Notes: generated by a model not told the origin, from the letters alone. A stretch of DNA of 64,000 bases from JACKNG01 sp050184115 (GCA_050184115.1 JBFXAQ010000003.1:62001-126000); one strand, 5' to 3'. Positions 38,095-49,031 are shown, counted from the stretch's first letter. Translations and numbers: made by a program.

Positions 38095-38925
38095 TCAGAA
38101 CTTGCGCGGCGGTAGAAAGGCGCGGTCGTGTCCGAGCGAGGGGATCATGGTACGGACCTCCGCCACCCGCGCGGGGTCAATCGTCGCGCTCACGTAGCCC
38201 ACGTCTTCGCCGCCATCGGCGAGAATCTCGCCCCAGGGATCGACGATCAGGGAGTGGCCATAGGTACGCCTTCCCCAAGGTCGGACACCGCACTGTCCTG
38301 GCGCGAAGACAAAGGATCCGGTCTCGATGGCGCGGGCGCGCAGGAGCGTGTGCCAATGTGCAGCACCAGTCTTGGCGGTGAACGCCGCCGGCACGGTGAG
38401 AAAATCGGCGCCAGCCTGCGCGAGCTGTCGGTAGAGTTGCGGAAAACGTACGTCATAGCAGATGCTCATGCCCAGGGAACCCCAGGGCAGCTTCGCCACC
38501 ACGGCCGATTCGCCCGGCATGACACCGGCTGACTCACGGTAATCCTGGCCGTCGCGGATGACGACGTCGAAAAGATGAATCTTGTCGTATCTCGCGGTGA
38601 CCGCTCCGTCAGGCGCAATCAGGAACCCGCGATTGAACACCTTACCGGCTTCGGCGCGGACCGGCATCGAGCCCAGCAACAGCCAGCGCGACAATTCGGT
38701 GGCCAGATCGCGACCGTGCGCAAGTGCCGGATGGCTATCCTCGTCGTAGCCGTTCTCGTAATAGGAACCGTCGCTCGGCTCGAGCAGACAGTAGAACTCC
38801 GGCAGGCAAACGAGGTCGGCGCCATCGGCAACGGCCGCGCGTACCAGGGTCTCGACCTCGCGCAGGTTGGCATCGAGGTCGGCGGCGGCGCAATTCTGCA
38901 CGCAGGCAACCTTGAATGTGCTCAC
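38095..38925 (-). CDS. Nitrilase-family amidase (deaminated glutathione amidase-like)
   Basis: The 276-residue protein has the Glu-Lys-Cys triad of the carbon-nitrogen hydrolases: Glu43 (CLPEFYCLL), Lys115 (RYDKIHLFD) and Cys156 (SICYDVRFP). Overall it resembles Nit1/omega-amidase-type enzymes that repair deaminated glutathione or hydrolyse 2-oxoglutaramate-like amides. It lies 22 nt after rraA on the same strand. The exact substrate is inferred by family only. Confidence 0.88.
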   Translation of the reverse strand: MSTFKVACVQNCAAADLDANLREVETLVRAAVADGADLVCLPEFYCLLEPSDGSYYENGYDEDSHPALAHGRDLATELSRWLLLGSMPVRAEAGKVFNRGFLIAPDGAVTARYDKIHLFDVVIRDGQDYRESAGVMPGESAVVAKLPWGSLGMSICYDVRFPQLYRQLAQAGADFLTVPAAFTAKTGAAHWHTLLRARAIETGSFVFAPGQCGVRPWGRRTYGHSLIVDPWGEILADGGEDVGYVSATIDPARVAEVRTMIPSLGHDRAFLPPRKF

Positions 38926-38947
38926 CGGACCGTACCTCGACCGCTCG

Positions 38948-39424
38948 CTACGCTAACCGAGCGTCAGCGATCACGACGCCATCTTCGTCCGCGTAGAGGT
39001 ACTCACCAGGACTGATCACGACGTCAGCGAAGCGCAGCACGGCATCGCGCTCACCCTCACCCTTCTTAACGCTCTTGCGTGGGTTGGTGGCGAGCGCCTT
39101 GACGCCAATTGATAGATCGCGAATAGGAGCCGCGTCGCGGATGCAGCCATAGACAACGATGCCGGCCCAGCCGTTTTCCACGCCGAGCATGGCGAGATTG
39201 TCACCGACCAGCGCACAACGCAGGGATCCGCCACCGTCGACCACCAGCACGCGGCCTTCTCCGGGCTGCTCAAGGGCGTCGCGCACCAGGCTGTTGTCCT
39301 CGTGAACCTTGAGCGTCGCGACCGGGCCCTCGAATATGCGATGACCGCCGAAGTCGCGAAAGATTGGTGCGAGGATGCGGAGGGATTCGCCGTGGGCGTC
39401 GTAGAGATCGGCGGTGGCTACCAT
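38948..39424 (-). CDS. rraA: RraA family protein
   Basis: The 158 residues match RraA: TADLYDAHG near the start, VDGGGSLRCALVGDNLA near residue 62, GWAGIVVYGCIRDAAPI near residue 84 and a C-terminal YLYADEDGVVIAD. In E. coli RraA binds RNase E and limits its activity; many homologues are instead metal-dependent 4-hydroxy-4-methyl-2-oxoglutarate aldolases, whose G-x-x-R-D residues are present here. It is 45 nt after glmU on the same strand. Confidence 0.9.
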   Translation of the reverse strand: MVATADLYDAHGESLRILAPIFRDFGGHRIFEGPVATLKVHEDNSLVRDALEQPGEGRVLVVDGGGSLRCALVGDNLAMLGVENGWAGIVVYGCIRDAAPIRDLSIGVKALATNPRKSVKKGEGERDAVLRFADVVISPGEYLYADEDGVVIADARLA

Positions 39425-39469
39425 GCGTGGTTCCTCGTCTTCGTTCGATATGGGGGGCGCGCGCCGCGC

Positions 39470-40840
39470 TCAGGCCTTGTCCTTGCGCGGGCGCTGCCAG
39501 CCGGTGATGGTCTTCTGCCGCACGCGACTGATGACAAGGCGCTCAGCCTCGACGTCCTCGGTCACGGTAGTGCCGGCACCGATGGTCACGCCGCGTCCGA
39601 CTCGTACGGGTGCGACGAGTTGCGTATCCGAACCGACGAAGACATCGTCCTCGAGCACGGTCTTGTGCTTGAACGCGCCGTCATAATTGCACGTGATGGT
39701 GCCGGCGCCGACGTTTACCCGCTCGCCGATCTCGGCGTCCCCGACGTAGGCGAGGTGATTGACCTTGCTGCCTTTCCCGATGTCGGCCTTCTTGATCTCG
39801 ACGAAGTTGCCGATGTGCACGTCGACACCGAGGCGGGTCTCCGGTCGTACGCGCGAAAACGGTCCGATCCGTGATTGCGACCCGATCGTGGCGGATTCGA
39901 GCACGCAATTGGGCAGGATCTCGACGCCGTCACCGATGTCGCAGTCGGTGATGACATTGTTTGGCCCGATACGAACATTGTCGCCGATGCGGACACGTCC
40001 CTGCAGGACGACGTTGACGTCGATGAGGACATCGCGGCCGCATTCAACGTCTCCACGGATGTCGATACGCGCGGGGTCGACGAGAGTGACGCCGGCATCG
40101 AGCAGACAACCGGCCATGCGTGCCTGGTAGAGACGTTCGACCTCGGCCAGCTGGCGGCGGTTGTTGACGCCGAGCGCCTCGTCGGCGTCAGCCAGGGTCG
40201 CGCTGCCGACGCTGCGACCTTCGGCGACGGCCATGGCGATACAGTCGGTAAGGTAATACTCACCCTGCGCGTTGTCGTTGCCGAGGGCGGGGATCCAGCG
40301 GTGCAACAAATCTCCGCTCACGACCATGATGCCGGTATTGATCTCACGGATGTCCAGCTCGGCCGGGCCGGCATCCTTGTGCTCGACGATGCGCTGCACC
40401 GCGTCGTCAGCGCCGCCGCGCACGATGCGGCCATAACCCGTAGGGTCGGCGAGGTGGGCGGTCAGCACGGCGATACCGCCCGATTGCGCTGCAGCGACGA
40501 GCGGAGCGAGCGCGGCCGCAGTGAGCAATGGCACGTCGCCGTAGAGGATCAACACGTCGCGATCGCGCGGTACCTGTGGCAGAGCCTGCGCCACGGCGTG
40601 GCCGGTACCCAGTTGTTCGCGCTGTTCGGCCCATAGGACGGTGCGATGGGCAAGGCGCTTCTGCAGAGTCTCTCCGCCGTGGCCATAAATGACGACCGGG
40701 GTCGCGTCGCTGACGGCCGCGGCCGTATCGAGCACGTGCTCGATCATCGGTTTCGCCGCAACGGGATGCAGAACCTTGGGCAGATCCGAGTTCATGCGCT
40801 TGCCCTGACCGGCTGCAAGCACTACGACGGTGACGGACAT
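39470..40840 (-). CDS. glmU: Bifunctional UDP-GlcNAc synthesis enzyme GlmU
   Basis: The 456-residue protein has an N-terminal uridylyltransferase (VVLAAGQGKRMNSDLPKVLH, EQLGTGHAV, LYGDVPLL) and a C-terminal left-handed beta-helix acetyltransferase (hexapeptide repeats from about residue 250, NFVEIKKADIGKGSKVNHL, GAGTITCNYDG). It makes UDP-GlcNAc for peptidoglycan and LPS. Its place after the ATP synthase genes is typical of gammaproteobacteria. A dedicated promoter lies upstream. Confidence 0.97.
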   Translation of the reverse strand: MSVTVVVLAAGQGKRMNSDLPKVLHPVAAKPMIEHVLDTAAAVSDATPVVIYGHGGETLQKRLAHRTVLWAEQREQLGTGHAVAQALPQVPRDRDVLILYGDVPLLTAAALAPLVAAAQSGGIAVLTAHLADPTGYGRIVRGGADDAVQRIVEHKDAGPAELDIREINTGIMVVSGDLLHRWIPALGNDNAQGEYYLTDCIAMAVAEGRSVGSATLADADEALGVNNRRQLAEVERLYQARMAGCLLDAGVTLVDPARIDIRGDVECGRDVLIDVNVVLQGRVRIGDNVRIGPNNVITDCDIGDGVEILPNCVLESATIGSQSRIGPFSRVRPETRLGVDVHIGNFVEIKKADIGKGSKVNHLAYVGDAEIGERVNVGAGTITCNYDGAFKHKTVLEDDVFVGSDTQLVAPVRVGRGVTIGAGTTVTEDVEAERLVISRVRQKTITGWQRPRKDKA

Positions 40841-40878
40841 ACGTTTCCTTGCGTGTGGCGGGTTGGGAGCCGCGGGCT

Positions 40879-40907
40879 ATGATAGAGCCGGCTGCGTTGA
40901 CGGACAA
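40879..40907 (-). promoter_or_regulatory. Probable glmU promoter
   Basis: On the minus strand TTGTCC (40902-40907) and TATCAT (40879-40884) are spaced 17 nt, 38 nt before the glmU ATG. It would let glmU be expressed apart from the ATP synthase operon. Confidence 0.5.
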
Positions 40908-40926
40908 ACGCAACCGCCACAAACGG

Positions 40927-40951
40927 CAACGCCGGCGCAAGGCCGGCGTTG
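40927..40951 (-). terminator. Strong hairpin between atpC and glmU
   Basis: A perfect 10-bp stem CAACGCCGGC/GCCGGCGTTG with a 5-nt loop lies 32 nt after atpC. On the minus strand it is followed only by GCCGTTTG, so termination may be partial, or the hairpin may protect the atp message. Confidence 0.5.
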
Positions 40952-40982
40952 CATGGAGACACGCGGAGTGCCGCCGAGCGGA

Positions 40983-41408
40983 TCAGCGCCCGCCGCGGCG
41001 CCGCAGGCGCTGGATGGTCTGCAGCTGGGCGGCCGCCTCGGCGAGTTCCGCCAAGGCCTTGGCATAGTCCATCGACGCCTGACCTTCGACGAGCAGACGC
41101 TCGGCGTCCTCCTTGGCCTTCATGGCTGCGGCTTCGTCGAGATCCTCGGCGCGCTCGGCGGTGTCGGACAGAATGGTTACAACGCGCGGCTGCACTTCGA
41201 GCATGCCACCCGAGATGTAGAACGCTTCTTCCTTGTCTTCGGCGAACTTCAGGCGCACCTCGCCAGGGCCGAGCCGGGTCAATAACGGCGTATGGCCCGG
41301 CGCAATGCCGACCTCGCCGAGCACGGCGGGTGCAAAGATCATCTCGGCCTGGCCCGAGAAGATCTCGCGCTCGGCACTGACGATGTCGACGTGGACGGTC
41401 ATGGTCAT
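40983..41408 (-). CDS. atpC: ATP synthase F1 subunit epsilon
   Basis: The 141 residues have the epsilon N-terminal beta sandwich (VHVDIVSAEREIFSGQAEM, PGHTPLLTRLGPGEVRL) and a C-terminal two-helix hairpin, which in bacteria can block rotation. It is the last gene of the atp operon, 20 nt after atpD. Confidence 0.95.
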   Translation of the reverse strand: MTMTVHVDIVSAEREIFSGQAEMIFAPAVLGEVGIAPGHTPLLTRLGPGEVRLKFAEDKEEAFYISGGMLEVQPRVVTILSDTAERAEDLDEAAAMKAKEDAERLLVEGQASMDYAKALAELAEAAAQLQTIQRLRRRGGR

Positions 41409-41428
41409 GGGCTGGTCCGCTCCGGCTC

Positions 41429-42826
41429 TTACAGCTTCTTGGCTTTCTCGACAGCTTCGTCGATCGAACCGACCATGTAGAAGGCCTGCTCGGGCAAGTC
41501 GTCGTACTCGCCTGCGACGATGGCTTTGAAGCCCGCAATGGTGTCCTTGAGCGATACGTACTTGCCGGGCGTGCCAGTGAAGACCTCGGCCACGGTGAAC
41601 GGCTGCGACAGGAAGCGCTGGATCTTACGCGCGCGGGCGACCGTCAGCTTGTCTTGCTCGGACAACTCGTCCATGCCGAGAATCGCGATGATGTCGCGCA
41701 GTTCCTTGTAACGCTGCAGCGTGTTCTGCACGGCCCGGGCCGTATCGTAATGATCCTGTCCGACGACCAGCGGATCGAGCTGGCGGCTGGTGGAATCGAG
41801 TGGATCGACCGCGGGATAGATGCCGAGCTCGGCGATCTGGCGCGACAACACGACGGTGGCGTCGAGGTGGGCGAAAGTCGTCGCCGGGCTCGGGTCGGTG
41901 AGGTCGTCGGCCGGCACGTACACGGCCTGGATCGACGTGATCGAGCCGGTCTTGGTCGAGGTGATGCGTTCCTGCAGGCGACCCATTTCCTCGGCCAACG
42001 TCGGCTGGTAGCCCACCGCCGACGGCATGCGGCCGAGCAGCGCGGACACCTCGGTCCCGGCCAACGTGTAGCGGTAGATGTTGTCGACGAAGAGCAGGAC
42101 GTCACGGCCTTCGTCACGGAACTTCTCAGCCATGGTGAGGCCGGTCAGGGCGACGCGCAGGCGGTTGCCGGGCGGCTCGTTCATCTGGCCGTAGACCATC
42201 GCCACCTTCGACTTCTCGAACTCCTTGACGTTGACGACCCCGGCTTCCTGCATTTCGTGATAGAAGTCGTTGCCCTCGCGGGTACGTTCGCCGACACCGG
42301 TGAACACCGAGAGTCCGGAGTGCTCGGTCGCGATGTTGTTGATGAGCTCCATCATGTTGACGGTCTTGCCCACACCGGCGCCGCCGAACAGACCGACCTT
42401 GCCGCCCTTGGCGAACGGGCAGATGAGGTCGATGACCTTGATGCCGGTCTCGAGGAGCTCAGTGGCCGGCGAAAGCTCGACGAACTTCGGCGCCTCGCGG
42501 TGGATGACCCAACGCTCGTCCTCGCCGATGGCGCCGAGCTCGTCGATGGGATCGCCGAGCACGTTCATGATGCGACCGAGGGTCTTTGTACCGACCGGTA
42601 CCTTGATGCCCTCGCCGGTGTTGTTGGCGACCATGCCGCGACGCAGTCCATCGGTGGAGCCAAGTGCGATGGAACGCACCACACCGTCGCCGAGCTGCTG
42701 CTGCACCTCGAGGGTGATATCGCTGTTGTCGAGTTTCAGGGCGTCGAAGATCCGGGGCACTTCCGAAGTCGGAAATTGCACGTCCACGACAGCACCAATG
42801 ACTTGAACTACCTGTCCAGAACTCAT
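41429..42826 (-). CDS. atpD: ATP synthase F1 subunit beta
   Basis: The 465-residue catalytic subunit has P-loop GGAGVGKTVNMMELI near 150, VGERTREGNDFY, VDNIYRYTLAG and ALLGRMPSAVGYQPTLAEEM. It is complete and of normal length. It makes ATP at the alpha-beta interfaces. Confidence 0.98.
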   Translation of the reverse strand: MSSGQVVQVIGAVVDVQFPTSEVPRIFDALKLDNSDITLEVQQQLGDGVVRSIALGSTDGLRRGMVANNTGEGIKVPVGTKTLGRIMNVLGDPIDELGAIGEDERWVIHREAPKFVELSPATELLETGIKVIDLICPFAKGGKVGLFGGAGVGKTVNMMELINNIATEHSGLSVFTGVGERTREGNDFYHEMQEAGVVNVKEFEKSKVAMVYGQMNEPPGNRLRVALTGLTMAEKFRDEGRDVLLFVDNIYRYTLAGTEVSALLGRMPSAVGYQPTLAEEMGRLQERITSTKTGSITSIQAVYVPADDLTDPSPATTFAHLDATVVLSRQIAELGIYPAVDPLDSTSRQLDPLVVGQDHYDTARAVQNTLQRYKELRDIIAILGMDELSEQDKLTVARARKIQRFLSQPFTVAEVFTGTPGKYVSLKDTIAGFKAIVAGEYDDLPEQAFYMVGSIDEAVEKAKKL

Positions 42827-42887
42827 TGTCGAAGTTCCTCTCAGTCGCCTAGTAATCTTTGAAAATTCTGTTGCGCGCCGGCCGCGG

Positions 42888-43748
42888 TCAGACCGCCGCG
42901 GCGCCGCCCACGATCTCCGACAGCTCCTGGGTGATCGCGGCCTGGCGGGCCTTGTTGTAGACCAGCTGCAGTTCCTCGATAAGCTTGCCGGCGTTGTCTG
43001 CCGCGGCCTTCATCGCGACCATGCGCGCGGCCTGCTCGCAGGCAATGTTCTCGACCACGCCCTGGTACACCAACGATTCGATGTAACGCGACAGGAGCTG
43101 CTCCATGACGTCACGTGCTTCGGGTTCGTAGATGTAATCCCAGTGATGCTTGAGCTCATCGCCCTCGCCCGGCACCAGGGGCAATAGCTGTTCGAAGGTC
43201 GGCTTCTGCGTCATGCGGTTCACGAACTGGTTCGAGGCCATGTAAACGCGGTCGACGCGCCCCTCGAGGAAGCCGTCGAGCATGATCTTGATGGTGCCAA
43301 TGAGTTCCTCGAGATGCGGTGCATCACCCAGTCCGCTGGCCTGGCCGACGATTCGCCCGCCGATGCGCGAGAAGAAGCCCAGACCCTTGTTGCCAATCAC
43401 GCACAGATCGAGCTCCTTGCCTTCCTGTTCCCAGCTGCGGAACTGGCGCAGCGACTGGCGGAACAGGTTGGCATTGAGGCCGCCGCACAGACCACGATCG
43501 GTCGAGACCAGGATCACGCCGATGCGCTTGACGTCACGCTCAATCAGGAACGGATGCCGGTACTCGGTATTGGCATGCGCGATGTGCGCGACGACGTTAC
43601 GCATCTTGTCGGCGTAAGGGCGTGCCGCGGTCATGCGATCCTGCGCCTTGCGCATCTTGCTCGCCGCGACCATCTCCATGGCCTTGGTGATCTTTTGCGT
43701 GTTCTTGACGCTCGCGATCTTGGTGCGGATTTCTTTGGCTGCTGCCAT
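42888..43748 (-). CDS. atpG: ATP synthase F1 subunit gamma
   Basis: The 286-residue central stalk has the conserved N-terminus (KEIRTKIASVKNTQKITKAM) and C-terminus (IEELQLVYNKARQAAITQEL, EIVGGAAAV). It couples rotation of the c-ring to the catalytic hexamer. Confidence 0.97.
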   Translation of the reverse strand: MAAAKEIRTKIASVKNTQKITKAMEMVAASKMRKAQDRMTAARPYADKMRNVVAHIAHANTEYRHPFLIERDVKRIGVILVSTDRGLCGGLNANLFRQSLRQFRSWEQEGKELDLCVIGNKGLGFFSRIGGRIVGQASGLGDAPHLEELIGTIKIMLDGFLEGRVDRVYMASNQFVNRMTQKPTFEQLLPLVPGEGDELKHHWDYIYEPEARDVMEQLLSRYIESLVYQGVVENIACEQAARMVAMKAAADNAGKLIEELQLVYNKARQAAITQELSEIVGGAAAV

Positions 43749-43776
43749 AGTCGTGGACCTTTGTCGCCTGGCGGTC

Positions 43777-45318
<1,542 letters not shown>

Positions 45319-45375
45319 GGCAATCCTCTGCGACTAACGCTTTAAATTTCGTGAATCCGGTGTCCGGTCGGCACC

Positions 45376-45909
45376 TCAGCCGAGTTGCTGCTCGAGGGCC
45401 GCGAGTCGGCCGCGCATGGACAGGTCGATGACCGAGTCGCCGATGCGGATGACCGCGCCACCGATGAGCGCCGGGTCGACGCTCGCCTCCACCCGGCATT
45501 CGCGGCCGACGCGACCGCGGATGGCGGTCTCGATCTTCTGTCGTTCGGCGTCGTTGAGCGGGTAGGCGGCACACACCTCGACGTTGACCACGCCGGCGGC
45601 ATCGGCACGGCTGCGTTCGAACAGCTCGGCGACTTGCGGCGCGATCTCGAGACGCTCGGCGTCTGCCAGAGCCTGCAGGAAATTGCGACCGGCGTCGTTG
45701 AGGCGGTCACCGAGCAGGTCGGACAGCACGTCGACAATCTGCTCGTTGCTGACCCGCGGATGGCCGATGAACGTGGCCAATGCCGGCTCGGCAACGGCGG
45801 TGGCGAGTGCTGCGAGCATACCCGACCACCGGTCCACCTCGCCGTGCTCGCTGGCGTACGCATAGGCCGCGGCCGCGTAGGGCCTGGCGATGGTGAGTTT
45901 CTCTTGCAT
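45376..45909 (-). CDS. atpH: ATP synthase F1 subunit delta
   Basis: The 177-residue protein has the delta N-terminal helical bundle (TIARPYAAAAYAYASEHGEV) and the C-terminal signature DPALIGGAVIRIGDSVIDLS. It joins the peripheral stalk to the F1 head. It lies 8 nt after atpF and 57 nt before atpA. Confidence 0.96.
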   Translation of the reverse strand: MQEKLTIARPYAAAAYAYASEHGEVDRWSGMLAALATAVAEPALATFIGHPRVSNEQIVDVLSDLLGDRLNDAGRNFLQALADAERLEIAPQVAELFERSRADAAGVVNVEVCAAYPLNDAERQKIETAIRGRVGRECRVEASVDPALIGGAVIRIGDSVIDLSMRGRLAALEQQLG

Positions 45910-45917
45910 GGCCGGCC

Positions 45918-46388
45918 CTACAGGTTGGCAGCGAGCTTGTCGAGAACGTCGCGGTGGGCGTTCTCGTCGATCTCGCGCAGCAGGATCTGCTCGGCGCCGG
46001 CGACCGCCAGGCGCGCGACCTGCGCACGGAGTTCGTCACGCGCCTGGTTGCGGTTCTGCTCGATTTCCGCCGCAGCCGCACTTTTGATGCGGTCGCCTTC
46101 CTCACGCGCAGCCTGCTTGGCGGCCTCGACGATCTCATCGGCACGCTTCTGCGCCTGCACGATGAATTCCTGCGCCTTGTCCTTGCCGTCCCGCATGAGA
46201 TCGGTGGCGCGCTGCTCGGCGAGCTCGAGTTCGTGCTTGCCGCGCTCGGCGGCGGCGAGGCCGTCGGCGATGCGCGTCTCGCGTTCCTCGAGTGCTTTGA
46301 GGATCGGCGGCCACACGAATTTCAGACAGAACCAGACGAAGATCGCGAACGAAATCGCCTGGCCTATCAGTGTCAGGTTCATGTTCAT
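45918..46388 (-). CDS. atpF: ATP synthase Fo subunit b
   Basis: The 156-residue protein has one N-terminal membrane helix (TLIGQAISFAIFVWFCLKFV), then a long charged helix rich in Glu, Lys, Arg and Ala. Two copies form the peripheral stalk. Length equals the E. coli protein. Confidence 0.96.
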   Translation of the reverse strand: MNMNLTLIGQAISFAIFVWFCLKFVWPPILKALEERETRIADGLAAAERGKHELELAEQRATDLMRDGKDKAQEFIVQAQKRADEIVEAAKQAAREEGDRIKSAAAAEIEQNRNQARDELRAQVARLAVAGAEQILLREIDENAHRDVLDKLAANL

Positions 46389-46418
46389 GACAGTTGGCCT
46401 ACCTGATTGCGCGGTTGC

Positions 46419-46676
46419 TTAGTGTGCGACCTGGCCGAGGAAGGGGTTGGCGAACATCAGCAGCGCCGCGAACGCGATGGCGATAATCGGCACGGCGTCG
46501 GTCAGACCGAGCATGAGGAACATGCGCGCTTGCAGCATGGGAACCAGCTCCGGCTGACGCGCGGCGCCTTCCAGGAACTTGCTGCCCAGGATACCGATAC
46601 CAACACCGGCACCGAGCGCGCCCAGACCGATCATGATGCCGGCGGCAAGCGCTGAGAAGGCAACGATGGATTCCAT
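46419..46676 (-). CDS. atpE: ATP synthase Fo subunit c
   Basis: The 85-residue double-helix proteolipid has the polar loop ARQPE near residue 40 and the ion-binding carboxylate Asp60 in LMLGLTDAVPII. The surrounding residues lack the Gln/Glu-Ser pattern of sodium-binding rings, so proton transport is expected. Confidence 0.97.
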   Translation of the reverse strand: MESIVAFSALAAGIMIGLGALGAGVGIGILGSKFLEGAARQPELVPMLQARMFLMLGLTDAVPIIAIAFAALLMFANPFLGQVAH

Positions 46677-46710
46677 AGCAATATCTCCTCTGGTTATCTC
46701 GCTATTTGCA

Positions 46711-47538
46711 TTAATGCGAATCGTGACTTTCGTGTGACTGGCTGAGGTACACGATCGTCAACATCATGAAAATGTAGGCCTGCAGGGTGATGACCAGGAT
46801 GTGGAAAATCGCCCACGGCACCGACAGGAGCCATTGCAGGTAGAAGGGAACGAGTGCGGCGATGAGCACGAACACGAGTTCGCCGGCGAACATGTTGCCG
46901 AACAGTCGCAGCGACAGCGACAGCGGCTTGGCGATGAGGGAAACCGTTTCCAGCACCAGGTTGACCGGCAGGAGTGCCTTGCCGAACGGGTGGAAGGCGA
47001 GTTCGCCGAGGAAACCGCCGATGCCCTTGACCTTGATGCCGTAGAACACCATCAGCGCGAACACCGACAGCGACATGCCGAAGGTGGCGTTGACGTCGGT
47101 CGTCGGCACCATCTTCATGTGGCTGATGCCCATCTGCTGCGAGGCGTACGGCACGAAGTCGACCGGCACCAGGTCCATCAGGTTCATGAGGAAGATCCAC
47201 ACGAAGATGGTCAGTGCCAGCGGTCCGATCAGCGCATTGCGGCCGTGGAAGGCGTCACGCACGCTGCCCGCGACCATCTCGAAGGCGAGTTCGACCACGC
47301 TCTGCCATTTCGACGGCTTCTGCACCGAGGCCGAGACCGCGACCTTGCGGAAGAGCCAGCAGAACACCACGCCCGTCAGCAGCGACCAGAACATGGTGTC
47401 GACGTTGATCGCCATGAAGCCCATCTCGGTCGCTTCCCGGGCGGTGTGGGCGAAGCCCCAGCTGCCGTCGGGATGTTTGCCGAAGGTCAGGTTCTGGATG
47501 TGGTGGCTGATGTACTCAGCGGGTGATCCGGCTGACAT
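46711..47538 (-). CDS. atpB: ATP synthase Fo subunit a
   Basis: The 275-residue protein has about five membrane helices and the essential Arg in KPLSLSLRLFGNMFAGE near residue 207. It forms the proton half-channels beside the c-ring. ATG 47538 begins MSAGSPAEYISHHIQNL, like other proteobacterial AtpB; longer in-frame readings lack support. Confidence 0.96.
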   Translation of the reverse strand: MSAGSPAEYISHHIQNLTFGKHPDGSWGFAHTAREATEMGFMAINVDTMFWSLLTGVVFCWLFRKVAVSASVQKPSKWQSVVELAFEMVAGSVRDAFHGRNALIGPLALTIFVWIFLMNLMDLVPVDFVPYASQQMGISHMKMVPTTDVNATFGMSLSVFALMVFYGIKVKGIGGFLGELAFHPFGKALLPVNLVLETVSLIAKPLSLSLRLFGNMFAGELVFVLIAALVPFYLQWLLSVPWAIFHILVITLQAYIFMMLTIVYLSQSHESHDSH

Positions 47539-47572
47539 GGCTGGTCCGTTCGTCTCCGTTGTTCTCGACCGA

Positions 47573-48028
47573 TCAGTCGCCCGTGGGTCCGCTCTCGCCC
47601 CGCGCCAGCGTGCGCGGAACCTCACCCACGTCGGCGCGCAGGAATGCGATCCAGTGCACCGTGACGGTCGCCAAGTACCCCAGTACGGCAACCAGGAAGT
47701 TCACCTTGAGCAGCATGATCGCGATGACGAACAATGCCGCGGTGAACGCGATCTTGATCAGTTCCCCAATGTAAATCGCACGCAGGGCCTGCTCGGCCGA
47801 TGCGCTCCTCTGCCGCCGCGCCAGGCGCAGGGCGAGGTAATAATTCGGTATCACGCCGACGAGCCCCCCGACCAGAGCCGAGTAGCCCGTGCGCATACCC
47901 CACAGCGAGCCCAGCAGTGCCGCCCCCCCCGTGACGACCAGTTGCCCGACAACGACCTGCATCATCGTGCGCTGCGAGCGCTCGCGTAATGAGCCGCCGC
48001 TCACGGTTGATGCTCGGTGGACACGCAT
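47573..48028 (-). CDS. atpI: ATP synthase assembly protein I
   Basis: The 151-residue protein has four hydrophobic segments (VVVGQLVVTGGAALLG; SALVGGLVGVIPNYYLA; IAFTAALFVIAIMLL; FLVAVLGYLATVTVHW) in the AtpI pattern. It helps c-ring assembly and is not essential in known cases. It is the first gene of the atp operon, 34 nt before atpB. Confidence 0.9.
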   Translation of the reverse strand: MRVHRASTVSGGSLRERSQRTMMQVVVGQLVVTGGAALLGSLWGMRTGYSALVGGLVGVIPNYYLALRLARRQRSASAEQALRAIYIGELIKIAFTAALFVIAIMLLKVNFLVAVLGYLATVTVHWIAFLRADVGEVPRTLARGESGPTGD

Positions 48029-48052
48029 GGGTCTGAACGCGTAAACCGCCGA

Positions 48053-48082
48053 AGTTTAGCCGCTTTTGCCGCAGCGCGGCAA
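48053..48082 (-). promoter_or_regulatory. Probable atp operon promoter
   Basis: TTGCCG (48077-48082) and TAAACT (48053-48058), spaced 18 nt on the minus strand, lie 25 nt before the atpI ATG. Confidence 0.4.
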
Positions 48083-48124
48083 GCCTTGTCTGGGAGCACT
48101 TCGCCCGGCCCGGCTTGGTCGGCG

Positions 48125-48144
48125 AAAAACCTGCGGAAATCCGC
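48125..48144 (-). terminator. Probable parB terminator
   Basis: On the minus strand GCGGA/TCCGC (48133-48144) forms a short stem followed by AGG and five Ts, starting at the parB stop codon. It would separate parAB from the atp operon. Confidence 0.5.
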
Positions 48145-49022
48145 TACTTGATGTGCGCCAATATGCCGTCCAATTCATCCAGCGAGGTGTAGTTGATGGT
48201 CAGCGTGCCGCGTCCACCTTGGCCGTGGCGGATAGCGACGCGCGCGCCGAGACGCTCGGCCAGCGATTGCTCGAGCTGGCCGATGTTGGGATCGGGTACC
48301 GGCACCTGCCGTGGCTTCGGCTTGCCCGTCGTGCCGCCATCACGCAACTGCCGCACCAGGGCCTCCGCCTCGCGTACGCTGAGGCCCTCAGCGGCGATGC
48401 GGCGCGCGGCTTCAAGCTGCACGCTGCCGTCCACGCCGAGCAGGGCGCGCGCATGGCCCATCTCGAGCAGGCCCTGTTCGACCATCTCGCGCGTGCCATG
48501 TTCGAGTTCGAGCAGCCGCATCAGGTTGCTGACGCCGGCGCGCGAACGCCCCACGGCCTCGGCGACCTGCTGGTGGGTCAGGCCGAACTCGCGCACCAAG
48601 CGGTCGAGGGCAAGCGCCTCCTCGATGGGATTGAGCTGCTCGCGCTGGATGTTCTCGATCAGAGCGATGCTCATGGCATCGGCATCGGCCACGCGCTTGA
48701 CGATGGCCGGGATGCGCGTGAGGCCGGCGAGTTGCGCGGCGCGCCAGCGCCGTTCACCGGCGATGAGTTCGTAGCGGCCGCCCTCGCCCAGCGGCCGGAT
48801 CACGACCGGCTGCACCACGCCCTGGGCGCGGATCGATTCGGCAAGATCCTCGAGCTGTTCCGGGGCAATGTTCAGGCGTGGCTGGTAACGCCCGCGCTGG
48901 ATGAGGTCGACGGGCACGGTCTTGAGCTGGTCGCCGTTCTCCTCCTCGACCGTGACTTGCTCGGCACCGATCCCGAGCAGGGCGTCGAGGCCGCGGCCGA
49001 GTCCACGCTTCTTCGTCGTCAT
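48144..49022 (-). CDS. parB: Chromosome partitioning protein ParB
   Basis: The 292-residue protein has the N-terminal GLGRGLDALLG, the CTP-binding region with LIAGERRWRAAQLAG near residue 90 and ENIQREQLNPIEEA near 122, a helix-turn-helix (LTHQQVAEAVGRSRAGVSNL) and a C-terminal dimerisation domain. It loads on parS and spreads as a CTP-dependent clamp. ATG 49022 is preferred over GTG 49031, which abuts the parA stop. No parS palindrome was recognised in the window. Confidence 0.95.
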   Translation of the reverse strand: MTTKKRGLGRGLDALLGIGAEQVTVEEENGDQLKTVPVDLIQRGRYQPRLNIAPEQLEDLAESIRAQGVVQPVVIRPLGEGGRYELIAGERRWRAAQLAGLTRIPAIVKRVADADAMSIALIENIQREQLNPIEEALALDRLVREFGLTHQQVAEAVGRSRAGVSNLMRLLELEHGTREMVEQGLLEMGHARALLGVDGSVQLEAARRIAAEGLSVREAEALVRQLRDGGTTGKPKPRQVPVPDPNIGQLEQSLAERLGARVAIRHGQGGRGTLTINYTSLDELDGILAHIK

Positions 49023-49031
49023 GGGTTCCAC

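Noticed and set aside
46419..46676. Sodium-translocating ATP synthase
   Set aside because: Subunit c has Asp60 in LTDAVPII and lacks the sodium-site residues known from Ilyobacter-type rings.
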